A stretch of DNA of 61,532 nucleotides from JBGQBN01 sp041494805 (GCA_041494805.1 JBGQBN010000021.1:1-61532), one strand, 5' to 3'; numbered from the stretch's first letter, positions 18,701 to 28,030 are shown. The notes: a model not told the origin generated them from the letters alone. Translations and numbers: made by a program.

Positions 18701-20425
18701 TTCGACGTGCACAGCTGTCTGTACAGGATTTCCGTCGTAGTCGCGAGCCTCGACCGCAAATTGCGCCGTGTCTCCTTTGCGATAGAGATAACTCTGTCCT
18801 CGTACCGCAATTTGGAAGCTGCCGTAGGTTGCGAGCACGGAGTTGTATCCGGAAATTTCACGATTGCTGGCATCCATCACGCGCGCTTCGACGCGATAGC
18901 GCAGGTCACGCTCGTGGTGACTGGGCTTGGTAGGAATGGTGATGGTCAGTCGGCCATCGGCGTCCAGCGTGCCGCTTTGCTCAGACTGTTCCTCGCCCCC
19001 GTAGTAATCCTCTCCTTCACCCTCTCCGCCTTCCTGGCCTGCGTAACCGGAATCTTCTTCATCGTGCTCCGCGAATGGCGACCAGTAGGGCGCGACGTGG
19101 ACAACATACTTCACCTTGCCGCTGGCCACCGGCTCGCCAAAGTAATAGCGAGCCTCGATGGTCGCCTTGATGGCTTCTCCCTGAAGCACGCGGGCCTTGT
19201 CGGGCGTAATCTTCACCTGGTATTCGGGTTTCTTATATTCCTCCACGGTGAAGCCGCCGCTCATTGCGACCAGCCCTCGCCGCAGCGTGACCGAGTAGTA
19301 GCCCAGCGCGGCGGACGAGGGCACATCGAAATCCCCATGCGCGGTTCCCAACGATGAGAGCGTCAGATCCTGCTGTAGAACCTGTTTGCCGTTGGGGTCC
19401 TGAATCAAAACCTGAACCTTTGCGCCAGCTGGAACCTGATAGCGTTCCCCGTCGCGGCTGCGCACGATTCCCTTGAAGTGGACGGTGTGGCCGGGGCGAT
19501 AGACAGGGCGGTCGGTGTATACGTATCCCACCCAGTCCATCTGCGGATTGCTGCTCAGGCTGAACGAGTACGGCGCGACAATGGCCGGGTCGTCTCCGTG
19601 CTGCGCCAGAATCCAGACGTTTTCCAGGACGCCGTTTTCGGATACGTCGTCTCCCGGGCCCGACGAGGTGGCTTGAGACTTTACCGAAGTTTGGGCCAGG
19701 CCTTGGGCATCGGTCTGCACGCGCGCCAATTCTTTACCGTTCGCCCAGACCATGACCGAGGTGCTCGGGACTGGCTTCCCACTGTGGCGATCCACCAGAT
19801 AAGTCAGTACCTGTCCGGGTGCAAGCTTGGTGACCATCGCGATGTCGCTGACCAGGATCACCGTATAGGCGCGTAGAGTCCCGTTGGTAGCCTCCACCAC
19901 GTACACGCCGGACTTGAGTGGTTCCAGAGGGATGGCCAGACTTTCGGAGAGTTGCGAACCGACCTGCTGACGCCAGCGCGCGACTAACTGTTTCGCATTA
20001 AGCAGGGGGACCGTCGCGAACACAGTCTCTCCGGTCGTCATGGTGCGGTCGGCCTGGCGCTGGCGAATTTCGGCACGCGCCTTCGAGGAGAACTGCCGGC
20101 GGAAGAAGTCTCGCAGCCGCGTCCAGAGAGCGCGCTTCCAGTCGTGAAAGCGCTCCAGCCAGGTACGTTCTTCGACCTGCTCCTGGGGAGTGCGCCGGCC
20201 GAAACTGTGGACGTCATCCAGTTTCTGGAAAAATTGCAGCGGGTCGTTCACGCGATAGACACGAAACTCGAGCGATTCGACACCCGAAGAGTAGAGATTG
20301 ACTGCCGGCTTCTCGCCGGGCATGTAGCTGCGAGCGCTACTCACGGAAAAATAAGGTTCACCGGCCCACGCGGGCAGCGACGCTACCAGCAACAGGAATA
20401 GCGCGGCACAGAATTTCGTTTTCAC
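15749..20425 (-). CDS. Bacterial alpha-2-macroglobulin family protein
   Basis: 1558 residues. A signal peptide (LFLLLVASLPAWA) without a clear lipobox suggests a soluble periplasmic protein. Macroglobulin (MG) domains include PVYRPGHTVHFKGIVR and YYSVTLRRGLVAM; an alpha-2-macroglobulin core has ALWLADVKTNAQGQA. The thioester motif Cys-Thr-Glu-Gln lies in YPYGCTEQTMSSF at about residue 1075, followed by the helical thioester domain (YDYQHEDGGWGWW). Bacterial homologues (YfaS type) trap attacking proteases through the Cys-Gln thioester and protect the periplasm. GTG at 20425 overlaps the stop of the upstream DUF1175 gene by one base, as in the E. coli yfaS-yfaT neighbourhood. Confidence 0.95.
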   Translation of the reverse strand: MKTKFCAALFLLLVASLPAWAGEPYFSVSSARSYMPGEKPAVNLYSSGVESLEFRVYRVNDPLQFFQKLDDVHSFGRRTPQEQVEERTWLERFHDWKRALWTRLRDFFRRQFSSKARAEIRQRQADRTMTTGETVFATVPLLNAKQLVARWRQQVGSQLSESLAIPLEPLKSGVYVVEATNGTLRAYTVILVSDIAMVTKLAPGQVLTYLVDRHSGKPVPSTSVMVWANGKELARVQTDAQGLAQTSVKSQATSSGPGDDVSENGVLENVWILAQHGDDPAIVAPYSFSLSSNPQMDWVGYVYTDRPVYRPGHTVHFKGIVRSRDGERYQVPAGAKVQVLIQDPNGKQVLQQDLTLSSLGTAHGDFDVPSSAALGYYSVTLRRGLVAMSGGFTVEEYKKPEYQVKITPDKARVLQGEAIKATIEARYYFGEPVASGKVKYVVHVAPYWSPFAEHDEEDSGYAGQEGGEGEGEDYYGGEEQSEQSGTLDADGRLTITIPTKPSHHERDLRYRVEARVMDASNREISGYNSVLATYGSFQIAVRGQSYLYRKGDTAQFAVEARDYDGNPVQTAVHVELLQQAWQDSKRTDSVLQSQDVQTASDGTAKIEMLLNQTGSLLVRARAQTPENRQVSGTTYAWVPGAESTWYGGARREIKIIPDKKSYRVGDTAKLLLLTGVLEAYVLVTTEARTIQTKRVIRATGPSATIEIPIKFDNQPNLFVSATFIRDNALYQSSKNLKVPAVQQVLSVDLAPSKSQFQPGEPASYNITARDASGNPVSGEFSIGVVDEAIYAIHPDDTTSISTFFYGDTYNRVHTDSSLSFYFYGEAGKREMQLAGGRLAYRPLAQLKPSEALVQPKIRKAFPDTALWLADVKTNAQGQAQAKLVFPDSLTTWRATIRGVTLDTKVGSAVNRVIVRKNLMVRLSVPRFFRQGDEITVSALVHNYLENTKDVQVSMDLTGLEVLEGATRQITVPSRGEAKADWRVRVQNVREAKLLTKALTNEESDAMELTLPVVPFGIKLAQAKAGSISDVSAQANPVITFPAGTEASSHTLDLSVTPSAAGTILGALEYLTSYPYGCTEQTMSSFLPNIIVAKTLADLHIDYKGDKTELEKKIRAGLDRLYDYQHEDGGWGWWKEDESHVFMTAYVVAGLAQSNAAGYEVKADALANAKKWLQDALQKYPKMRPDLRAYVAYALATSGARDAAMLDRAWQDRDRMSAQGVALVGLALLEAGDSRARDVAQTLESMATVDDAQAYWPSQYDYLMEFESDDRPETTALAVKLISAIRPNSPLLPKAALWLVDHRDDGYYWSSTKQTAMVIFGLAEYLKTSHELEADFTAELLVNGKSVLTRKFTKADTMAAVAPVIHLTAEQLAPGENRIEIRKNGIGRLYWSARGEYYSTEKKLFQSNKLSLNITRDYYRLAPATEKGSEGDKIVYHLEPLTGTLQPGDVVAVRLTVGGGEWRYLMIEDPIPAGAEFLERDDVYEIKEHPDWWGYWFSRREFHDDRAAIFQTYFDQRQTYFYLMKMVNPGKFRVSPALVEPMYQPSILSTTDALTVEVK

Positions 20426-21495
20426 TACTCCGCCTCTCGCAAAATATTCCAGCGGTACACGCCCAGGAAATTGCTATTCCCCGCAACTGGACGCCAGCGC
20501 GGTGACGGATGCCGCAACAGGTCAGTCAATTGCACACGCCGGATCTCGCCTCTTGATTTGCCGATCGGGCCGGTATGGTAAATCACCAGCGCTGTAACAT
20601 CTGATGTCAACTGGCTGCGGCCCACGAAAATCATGGAGTGGTACGGCTCGTTCTGTTCCAGTTGCCGGAAAAACAGCAGATCGCCCGGCCGTGCCTGTTG
20701 CATATCGCGACTGATGAAGTGGGTGTTGAACCGCTGCAAGTTCTTGGCGTCAGCAAACTGGGCAAATGCGCCATTGCCAGAATCCTCGGGCGTGAAGGAG
20801 CCAGGCTTCACGCGCAGCAGGCCGGCGCCAAGCGGGGTAAAGGGATATTCGTATTTCCGCACCGAAGGCACGCTGGGGAGGTTTTCCAGTCCGGCTTCGG
20901 CAATCCAGCCGGCATCGTGAGCGTGCAATGCGCCGCGATAGGAAAACCGGATGAGGGCCGCGCAGTCATTAATCTCCGGTGACAATTTTTCCGCAGGCAG
21001 CAGCGATTCGTAATCCGCCAGCAAGGTGAACCAATGGCGAAAGGCATCACGGTCAGCGGCATCATCCAGCCGCAGAAAGTCTGGGGTGCCATCGCCAAAA
21101 CGGTCTTCGTAGAAGGGTGCAACGTCAAGCTTTACTCCTACCGGACGTAGTTTCTCGGCCGTAATCCTCAGCGTGACGGGCCCAGGCCGAATTCCCGCTA
21201 CGACTCGCGCGTGCAGTTCGCGGCCTTCACGCTCACCGAACTCGAGGCGCGCTCCCCTATTTCCGTCTTGAAAATGAATCGAAATTTCGGAAGTGGAAAG
21301 CGCCCGACCATCGCTGGCGTGTATCGTGACCTCGGCCGCGGTTACTCCATCGGCGGGCAGCCCTTCGCGGTTGGAGGTAGCGACCAGGGCAGCCGGCGGG
21401 GAGCTGATCCGGCTCAGGGCGGCGGTCGCTATTCCCGCCACTACCACCATGACAACCAGGCGCGGGAGGTGGGTTTGGAGCTTTCGTTGCTGCAA
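20425..21495 (-). CDS. DUF1175 family protein (YfaT-like)
   Basis: 356 residues. An N-terminal hydrophobic anchor (LVVMVVVAGIATAAL) precedes a macroglobulin-like beta domain (LPADGVTAAEVTIHASDG). The C-terminal DUF1175 region, about 150-350, has INDCAALIRFSYRGALH with Cys at about 177, then ARPGDLLFFRQLE and PYHSMIFVG with His at about 285, a Cys-His arrangement reminiscent of NlpC/P60 papain-like folds. DUF1175 genes regularly sit beside bacterial alpha-2-macroglobulins (E. coli yfaT next to yfaS), as here. TTG at 21495 is the most upstream start; ATG at 21450 would fall inside the anchor. A function as processing enzyme or cofactor of the macroglobulin is inference. Confidence 0.85.
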   Translation of the reverse strand: MQQRKLQTHLPRLVVMVVVAGIATAALSRISSPPAALVATSNREGLPADGVTAAEVTIHASDGRALSTSEISIHFQDGNRGARLEFGEREGRELHARVVAGIRPGPVTLRITAEKLRPVGVKLDVAPFYEDRFGDGTPDFLRLDDAADRDAFRHWFTLLADYESLLPAEKLSPEINDCAALIRFSYRGALHAHDAGWIAEAGLENLPSVPSVRKYEYPFTPLGAGLLRVKPGSFTPEDSGNGAFAQFADAKNLQRFNTHFISRDMQQARPGDLLFFRQLEQNEPYHSMIFVGRSQLTSDVTALVIYHTGPIGKSRGEIRRVQLTDLLRHPSPRWRPVAGNSNFLGVYRWNILREAE

Positions 21496-21881
21496 GGTTA
21501 TTCCGAGTTGCGGGGATTATACTCCGGGCGCCTGAACCGCAGGCCGAAGTCCTGTCACAACCGTGGTTTGGCTATACGGAGCCGATCCGTAGAGCCCTCG
21601 TATAGTGCTCGATCCGGGAGACTTTTGCCGTAATGTTGCAAAGTCTTTCATCTTGACAGCGTTGAAGAGGCGATGGGAAACTCTTGCGAATTAACGTCCG
21701 CGGGCCGTGCTGTTGTCCCCCTCGACCCGGGAGTGAAAGACCACCCGCTAAGAACTGGGCCCGCTGGGCCCGGAATCACAGGAACTAATTATCCGGGGAC
21801 CTTATCGCAAACATAGGGTCTTCATGTCTTCATGCTCTCAGTTTCTCAAGTAGTCCCAGGCGATCTGCAGTGGAGGATAGT
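21496..21881. other. Intergenic region, 386 bases
   Basis: This is the divergent space between the macroglobulin operon and the first propeller gene. No convincing open frame is seen. TTGACA occurs at 21653-21658 on the plus strand, but no good -10 element follows at the right distance. Promoters for both flanking units must lie here, though none can be pinned down by eye. GGAGG at 21873-21877 is the ribosome-binding site that sets the start of the next gene at 21882. Confidence 0.5.
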
Positions 21882-24692
21882 ATGACAGGTTCCCGTGGCG
21901 TCATTGCTAAAGCCGCGTTCACATTCTTGTTTGTAGCTTTGGCCGCTGGGGTCAGTGTTGCGGGTCCCATCGTGACTTTTTCACCGACCTCGGTGGATTT
22001 CGGCAACCAGTTGGTAGAAACGGTCAGCCCGACCAGATCCATAACGCTCACCAACACAGGAGACGCCACGCTCACCATTACCTCCATCCGGCCCAATCCC
22101 GTGGGTACCTTTCAACAGTTCAACGACTGCGGTAATTCGTTAGCCGCGGGAGCCAGTTGCACCATTCGTGTACAGTTTGCCCCAACTACCTCTGGGCAAA
22201 CGCTGGGAAACATCTCGGTCGCGGACAATGCGCCCGGCAGCCCGCAGAAAGCACTACTGAAAGGCACGGGGACGGTTCCGCCGGCGATCCTAAAGCCCAC
22301 AGCCGTCGACTTCGGTGCTCTTGCCGTGGGGACGACCAGCGCTGCAAAAACGATCACGCTGACCAACCAGGGGAGTACATCGCTCACTTTTAATAATGTG
22401 AGCACCAGTTCGAGCGACTTTGCCGCCACCAGCAACTGCCCCTCTCAACTCGGAGCCGGGGCCAGCTGCACCATATCCGTGACTCTTAATCCCAGCGCAG
22501 GCGGAACTCGGATTGCCACTTTGAGTGTCAACGATTCAGACCCGTCAAGCCCTCAGATCGCGAACTTGACCGGTGTGGGAACCAGTGGAACGGCTGCGCT
22601 TTCTCCTTCCACTCTCACCTTTGCCAGTCAACAGGTTGGGAGCCGCAGCGCCCCCCAAGCCGTGACCTTGACCAACAACGGCAGTACGGATCTGGGCATT
22701 GTCACCATCCTCACCACTGGCGATTACGCGCAGGTCAGTACTTGCGGCACCGCGCTGGCGCCAGGCGCCAGCTGCAGCCTCAAAGTAAGCTTTGTGCCCT
22801 CCAGTGCCGGAACCAGAAGCGGTTTCATTACCGCGAATGACACCGATGCGACCAATTTTCAGACCGTGACCATCACGGGTACGGGATTCGTAAAGGCCAG
22901 TACGGTAACCGTCCAGCCCAAAGTAGCGTCGGTCACTTTCAGTCAGACGCAGCAGTTCCAGGCCTTCATCAATGGAAGTCCGACCACCAACGTGGCGTGG
23001 TCTGTGGACGGAGTGGCGGGTGGTAACCCCAACGTGGGAACCATTACCAAGGCCGGGCTGTACACACCACCGCATACAATCGGTACGCACTTGATTCGGG
23101 CCACGAGCAAGGCCGATCGCACCCAAATCGCAATTGTGCCACTGGTCGTGACCAACGTGGCCGGGGTGTTTACCTACCACAATGACAACGCGCGCACCGG
23201 ACAAAACCTGAGCGAGACCGTGCTCACCACGGGCAATGTAAACCAGGACCAATTCGGAAAATTGTTTTCCTTCCCGGTGGACGGCGTGATGCGTGGGTCC
23301 CCGTTGTACGTGGCCAATGTCAAGGTTCCCGGCCAGGGATTTCACAACGTGGTTTACGCTGCCACCGAGCATGACAGCGTCTACGCTTTCGACGCCGACG
23401 GCCGCGTCACCACGCCCCTTTGGCAGGCTAGCTTTATCGATCCGGCCAACGGAGTTACGACTGTGCCCCAGGAGGACGTGAACCTGGGCTGCCCTGGCGT
23501 GGGTACGGAATTTGGCATCAGTGGAACACCGGTGATCGATCCGACCACCAATCGCTTGTTTGTAATTGCCCGGACGAAAGACACATCGGGCGGAACGCCC
23601 GTCTACCACCAAAAGCTGCATGCCTTGGATCTGAGGTCCGGCGCCGAGGTGCCGGGAAGTCCGGTAGAGATCCAAGCCTCGGTAACGGGGTTTGGCGAAG
23701 GCAGCAGTAATGGAACGCTGGCGTTCTCCAGTTTGCATGAAAACAGCCGGCCGGGCCTGCTGTTGTTGAACGGCGTCGTATACCTGGCCTGGTCTGCGAT
23801 CTGCGATTTCCATCCGTATCACGGCTGGGTGATGGGCTACGACGCCAACTCTCTGCAACAAGTGTCGGTATTCAACACCTCCCCGAATGGGCAGGCGGCC
23901 GGCATCTGGCAAAGCGCCGCAGGATTAACCGGAGACAACGAAGGCAATATCTATTTCGAAACTTCCAATGGGCTGTTCAACGTGGATAGCGGCGGCACCG
24001 AGTACGGAATGAGCATCCTCAAGCTGAGCACCAGTGGAGGACTCTCCGTCGCCGACTATTTCACTCCGTTCAACGCCACGGACCTCACGGAAATCGATGC
24101 GGACATGACGTCCCACGGTACGGTGGTGCTGCCTGACCAACCGACGTCGCCGCCGCGGCTCCTGCTAGGCGCCGGCAAAGAGGGATTCCTGTATCTGCTC
24201 GATCGGGACAACATGGGCCATTTCCACCCGACCGAAAGCCGCGCCTTGCAGTCGGTTTTCATGGCCGGAGGATGCCCCACGGAAGGCTCTCTTTGGGGCG
24301 TGCCCGCTTACTGGCAGAATCATGTGTACATCTGGCCCTGCGGAGATATTCTGCGCGACTTCCGCTTCTACCAGGGACTGCTGTCGCCGCGGCCGGTAGT
24401 GGTTGGAACCTTGCATGCTCAGTATCCTTCGCCATGGCCGGCGGTTTCGTCCCACGGAAACGCGAACGGCATTCTCTGGGCATTGTACGAACATAACTGG
24501 GTTTTCAGCGGACCGGCCATACTGTTTGCCTTTGATGGGGCGAATGTCTCGCGGCAGCTTTACTCCACCCTGGACGCAGGAACCCGTGACCAGGCCGGCC
24601 CAGCTTCCAAGGGCCCAGTGCCCATCATCGTCAATGGCAAAGTGTATGTGGGTACGGCGAGCGAGTTGGATGTGTACGGGCTGCTGCCGTGA
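21882..24692 (+). CDS. Choice-of-anchor D / PQQ-like beta-propeller secreted protein
   Basis: 936 residues from ATG 21882, selected over GTG 21870 because GGAGG sits five bases before it. A signal segment (FTFLFVALAAGVSVAG) is followed by three immunoglobulin-like ASH/choice-of-anchor-D repeats of about 100 residues (VDFGNQLVETV, VDFGALAVGTT, LTFASQQVGSR; each with DCG/NCP/TCG and AGASC). An Ig-like segment (QFQAFINGSPTTNVAWSVDG) and a PQQ-type propeller at about 430-936 follow (TYHNDNARTGQNLSETVL, VVYAATEHDSVYAFDADG, WPCGDILRDFRFY). The product is probably a surface-exposed or secreted binding protein; no catalytic residues are evident. A tandem paralogue lies immediately downstream. Confidence 0.88.
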   Translation: MTGSRGVIAKAAFTFLFVALAAGVSVAGPIVTFSPTSVDFGNQLVETVSPTRSITLTNTGDATLTITSIRPNPVGTFQQFNDCGNSLAAGASCTIRVQFAPTTSGQTLGNISVADNAPGSPQKALLKGTGTVPPAILKPTAVDFGALAVGTTSAAKTITLTNQGSTSLTFNNVSTSSSDFAATSNCPSQLGAGASCTISVTLNPSAGGTRIATLSVNDSDPSSPQIANLTGVGTSGTAALSPSTLTFASQQVGSRSAPQAVTLTNNGSTDLGIVTILTTGDYAQVSTCGTALAPGASCSLKVSFVPSSAGTRSGFITANDTDATNFQTVTITGTGFVKASTVTVQPKVASVTFSQTQQFQAFINGSPTTNVAWSVDGVAGGNPNVGTITKAGLYTPPHTIGTHLIRATSKADRTQIAIVPLVVTNVAGVFTYHNDNARTGQNLSETVLTTGNVNQDQFGKLFSFPVDGVMRGSPLYVANVKVPGQGFHNVVYAATEHDSVYAFDADGRVTTPLWQASFIDPANGVTTVPQEDVNLGCPGVGTEFGISGTPVIDPTTNRLFVIARTKDTSGGTPVYHQKLHALDLRSGAEVPGSPVEIQASVTGFGEGSSNGTLAFSSLHENSRPGLLLLNGVVYLAWSAICDFHPYHGWVMGYDANSLQQVSVFNTSPNGQAAGIWQSAAGLTGDNEGNIYFETSNGLFNVDSGGTEYGMSILKLSTSGGLSVADYFTPFNATDLTEIDADMTSHGTVVLPDQPTSPPRLLLGAGKEGFLYLLDRDNMGHFHPTESRALQSVFMAGGCPTEGSLWGVPAYWQNHVYIWPCGDILRDFRFYQGLLSPRPVVVGTLHAQYPSPWPAVSSHGNANGILWALYEHNWVFSGPAILFAFDGANVSRQLYSTLDAGTRDQAGPASKGPVPIIVNGKVYVGTASELDVYGLLP

Positions 24693-24727
24693 GGAGACCG
24701 GCACTGACGGGCCGTGTTTAGTTACGC

Positions 24728-24760
24728 CGAGGGGCTTCGGCTCCCCTCGTGCCGATTTGT
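24728..24760 (+). terminator. Hairpin terminator between the tandem propeller genes
   Basis: CGAGGGG at 24728-24734 pairs with CCCCTCG at 24743-24749, with a TTCG-containing loop, followed within ten bases by ATTTGTTT. It lies 36 bases after the first propeller gene. The paralogues may therefore be independently transcribed, or the hairpin may only reduce readthrough. Confidence 0.6.
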
Positions 24761-24794
24761 TTCTTGAGTGAGTTTCTCCAAGGATAATCGCGTC

Positions 24795-27596
24795 ATGAAC
24801 TCTGGGCTTCTGGTTAAGACAGCGGTCACTTTGTTGTTCTTCAGTTCGGCAGTGGGGGTATGTGTTGCGGGCCCCGTCGTCAGCCTTTCCCCAACGTCGG
24901 TGAATTTCGGCACCCACTTGGTGGGAACTGCTACCCAGAGCAAGTCGGTAAAGCTCACCAATACTGGGGACGCCACGCTGAACATCATTTCCATCAAGAC
25001 CACGCCTCCCGGAGGCATCTTTCAGCAATTTTCCGACTGTGGCAATACGCTGGCCGCGGGAGCCAGTTGCACCATCCGGGTGCAGTTTGCCCCCCTCGAC
25101 CCGGGACAAGTGCAGGGGACTCTCGCGATTCAGGACAGTGCCCCGGGCAGCCCACACCAGGCGACACTTAAGGGAGTGGCGAAGTCGGCGCCGGTCATCC
25201 TCACGCCCAACAGCCTGGATTTCGGCGCTCTTGCCGTGGGAACGCACAGTTCCGTGCAAACGGTGACCCTCACCAACCATGGAGCGGTGTCGCTTACCGT
25301 GAATGGCGTTTCCACCGATTCGGGAGACTTCGTCGCAACCAACGGTTGTCCGCGGCAGCTCGCGGCCGGCGGCAGTTGCAACATCTCGATGACCTTCAAT
25401 CCCTCAGCAGCAGGCACGGGTGTGGCGCTTTTGAGTGTGAGCGATTCTGATGGATCAAGTCCCCAGTTGGCGCGCTTGAGTGGCCTCGGGACGTCCGGCT
25501 CGGCTGCGCTTTCTCCCCCGACCCTCACCTTTGGCAATCAACAGGTGGGGAGTAAGAGCGCCCCCAAGACCATCACGCTGACCAACAACGGCACGACGGA
25601 CATGGGCATTGCCAGCATCATTGCCAGCGGCGACTATTCCCAAACCAGCACCTGCGGTACTGCTCTGGCTTCGGGCGCTAGCTGCACCATCCAGGTTGTT
25701 TTTTCTCCCTCTGGCGTCGGAGCCAGACAGGGCTTCATTACGGTCAGCGATACGGCTGCAAACGCTCTTCAGACTGCGACCGCTACCGGCACCGGATTTG
25801 TCAAAGCGAGTACGGTAACGGTCAAACCCAAAGTAGCGTCTGTGACCTTCACCCAGACCCAGCAGTTCCAGGCCTTCATCAACGGAAGTCCGTCATCGGA
25901 TGTGATCTGGTCCGTGGATGGGATCGTGGGAGGCAATGGCAGCGTGGGGACCATTACCCCGGCCGGACTGTACACACCACCGCAGGCCGCCGGCCCACAC
26001 TCCGTAAAGGCTACGAGCAATGCCGACCCCCAGCAAATCTTCAATGTGCGGGTGACGGTGGTAAACCTGGCCGGCGTGTTCACCTACCATAATGACAACG
26101 CGCGCACCGGACAGAACCTGACCGAGACCGTGCTCACCACCGGCAACGTAAACAAGAACCAGTTCGGGAAGCTGTTCTCCTATCCGGTGGACGGCGTCGT
26201 TCGCACTACCCCACTCTATGTGGCCAACGTCAATATTCCGGGCCAGGGATTTCACAACGTGGTTTACGTCGCCTCCGAGCACGATACGGTGTACGCCTTC
26301 GACGCCGACGGGCGCAGCAGCACTCCACTCTGGCAGGTTAGCTTCATCGATCCGGCCAATGGCATCGTGCCGGTGCCGTCTGACGACGTGAATCGAGGCT
26401 GTCCGGGGGTGGGCACAGAATTTGGCGTCACTGGGACTCCTGTAATTGATCCGGCAACCAACCGCATGTTCTTGCTCGCCCGCACTAAGGATCAATCCGG
26501 GCCGACACCTGTCTATCATCAAAAACTGCATGTTCTGGACATTGCTTCCGGCACCGAGGTTCCGGGCAGCCCAGTGGAAGTCCAAGCCTCAGTACTGGGA
26601 TTTGGTGAAGGCAGCCATAACGGGACGCTGGCGTTTGATCCCATCAAAGAGCACAGCCGGGTGGCGATGCTTCTCTTAAACGGAGTCGTGTACGAGGCCT
26701 GGGCCTCCATCTGCGACAACCATCCCTACCACGGCTGGATTATCGGCTGGGATGCCAGCACACTGCAGCAAGTGGCCGTGTTCAATCTTTCACCCAACGG
26801 TCAGGCGGCAGGTATCTGGCATAGCGGCGCCGGCATGGCCGCGGACAGCGACGGCAACATCTACTTCGAGACCACCAATGGGCTGTTCGATGTGGACAGC
26901 AATGGCTCGGAATACGGGCAGAGCGTCGTCAAGATGAGCACCACGGGTGGCTTGGCCGTTGCCGACTACTTTACGCCCTACAATGCAACCGCTTTGACCC
27001 ACATTGATTCGGATCTGAGCGCCTTCGGTGTGATGTTGCTGCCCGATCAACCGCAGCCTCCCACGCACGTCCTGATCGGCGGTAACAAGAAGGAAGGAAT
27101 TTACGTGATCGACCGGGACAACATGGGCAAATTCAAGCCTACGGACAACAGCCGAGTGTTGCAATCGCTCCCGATTCCCGCACCCTGCCCTGAGGGCGCG
27201 ATCTTCGGCGTGCCCGCTTTTTGGCAAAACCGCATCTACCTCTGGCCTTGCGGAGACGTTGTCCGCGATTATCGCTTCTACAACGGCCTCCTGTACCCGA
27301 CTCCGGTGGCGCTCGGACAACTGGTGTCTCAATACCCAGCGCCGCTGCCCAGCATTTCCGCCAACGGAAACACCAACGGCATCCTCTGGGCGCTTTACAA
27401 CCATAACTGGGTTTTTGGTGGACCGGCGATTCTGTTTGCCTTTGATGCGGCCAACGTTAACCGGTTGCTGTATTCCAGTTCGGGCGCGCGAGATCAAGCC
27501 GGCACCGCTGCCAAGGGGCCAACGGCAACCGTCGCCAACGGGAAAGTTTACCTTTCCACGGCGACCGAGCTGGATGTCTACGGACTTCTGCCCTAG
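24795..27596 (+). CDS. Choice-of-anchor D / PQQ-like beta-propeller secreted protein, paralogue
   Basis: 933 residues from ATG 24795 (AAGGA about ten bases upstream; GTG 24768 is the alternative). Same architecture as the gene before it: signal peptide, three ASH-type repeats (VNFGTHLVGTA, LDFGALAVGTH, LTFGNQQVGSK), an Ig-like segment and a PQQ-like propeller. Long stretches are near-identical in protein between the two (for example VFTYHNDNARTGQNL and LSPNGQAAGIW), showing a tandem duplication. Differences are spread through the repeats and the last propeller blades, so both copies look functional. The ligand and location are unknown; export is supported by the N-terminus. Confidence 0.87.
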   Translation: MNSGLLVKTAVTLLFFSSAVGVCVAGPVVSLSPTSVNFGTHLVGTATQSKSVKLTNTGDATLNIISIKTTPPGGIFQQFSDCGNTLAAGASCTIRVQFAPLDPGQVQGTLAIQDSAPGSPHQATLKGVAKSAPVILTPNSLDFGALAVGTHSSVQTVTLTNHGAVSLTVNGVSTDSGDFVATNGCPRQLAAGGSCNISMTFNPSAAGTGVALLSVSDSDGSSPQLARLSGLGTSGSAALSPPTLTFGNQQVGSKSAPKTITLTNNGTTDMGIASIIASGDYSQTSTCGTALASGASCTIQVVFSPSGVGARQGFITVSDTAANALQTATATGTGFVKASTVTVKPKVASVTFTQTQQFQAFINGSPSSDVIWSVDGIVGGNGSVGTITPAGLYTPPQAAGPHSVKATSNADPQQIFNVRVTVVNLAGVFTYHNDNARTGQNLTETVLTTGNVNKNQFGKLFSYPVDGVVRTTPLYVANVNIPGQGFHNVVYVASEHDTVYAFDADGRSSTPLWQVSFIDPANGIVPVPSDDVNRGCPGVGTEFGVTGTPVIDPATNRMFLLARTKDQSGPTPVYHQKLHVLDIASGTEVPGSPVEVQASVLGFGEGSHNGTLAFDPIKEHSRVAMLLLNGVVYEAWASICDNHPYHGWIIGWDASTLQQVAVFNLSPNGQAAGIWHSGAGMAADSDGNIYFETTNGLFDVDSNGSEYGQSVVKMSTTGGLAVADYFTPYNATALTHIDSDLSAFGVMLLPDQPQPPTHVLIGGNKKEGIYVIDRDNMGKFKPTDNSRVLQSLPIPAPCPEGAIFGVPAFWQNRIYLWPCGDVVRDYRFYNGLLYPTPVALGQLVSQYPAPLPSISANGNTNGILWALYNHNWVFGGPAILFAFDAANVNRLLYSSSGARDQAGTAAKGPTATVANGKVYLSTATELDVYGLLP

Positions 27597-27612
27597 TTGA
27601 CGGGGTGAAGCT

Positions 27613-27927
27613 CTAGTTGTGGCGGGAAGGGTTCGGATTCGGGCTGAGAAACGGCTCTGCTTCGGATTCGCGAATCTCGAGGCGCGTTTGGCGGAGGTTG
27701 GTGGCTTCCTGAGGATCCATCCCGGGCTTCAGATCGGTCTTCTCCAGAAAGTAGCGCCAGCCCGCGTGCCGATCTTCGGCGCTCTGGCCACGTTCGAACT
27801 GGCCCAGGGTCAACTCCGCGTGGTCACGGCCCCTGACGACGGCCATCACTCCACCGGATTCGTAGGTCCGGATGTTGTGGCGGATGACGGCATAGGAGGA
27901 TTTGGATTCGTCGCGTGTCAGAGACAC
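27613..27927 (-). CDS. Small hydrophilic protein of unknown function
   Basis: 104 residues, no family recognised with confidence. Charged and soluble, with no signal peptide or membrane segment; the body (SSYAVIRHNIRTYESGG, WRYFLEKTDLKPG, EATNLRQTRLEIRES) has the composition of a real folded protein, and the C-terminus is Pro/Asn rich. GTG at 27927 has a GGTGGG-like site upstream. It lies 103 bases downstream of the cold-shock gene on the same strand and could share its transcript. An overlapping plus-strand frame (27619-28080) runs antisense into the cold-shock gene and is judged spurious. Confidence 0.55.
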   Translation of the reverse strand: MSLTRDESKSSYAVIRHNIRTYESGGVMAVVRGRDHAELTLGQFERGQSAEDRHAGWRYFLEKTDLKPGMDPQEATNLRQTRLEIRESEAEPFLSPNPNPSRHN

Positions 27928-28030
27928 CCCACCGAGAGCTTGTATAGAGACCTATTTAGCATGATTCGAAGTGCGTGCCCGCCCGTTGGTTTTCGTTGCG
28001 AGCACGCTTTCCTATCGAGAGGTTGCCGCC

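Noticed and set aside
22545..23912. 455-residue minus-strand frame opposite the first propeller gene
   Set aside because: Antisense to repeat and propeller segments that are conserved in the tandem paralogue; no family resemblance.
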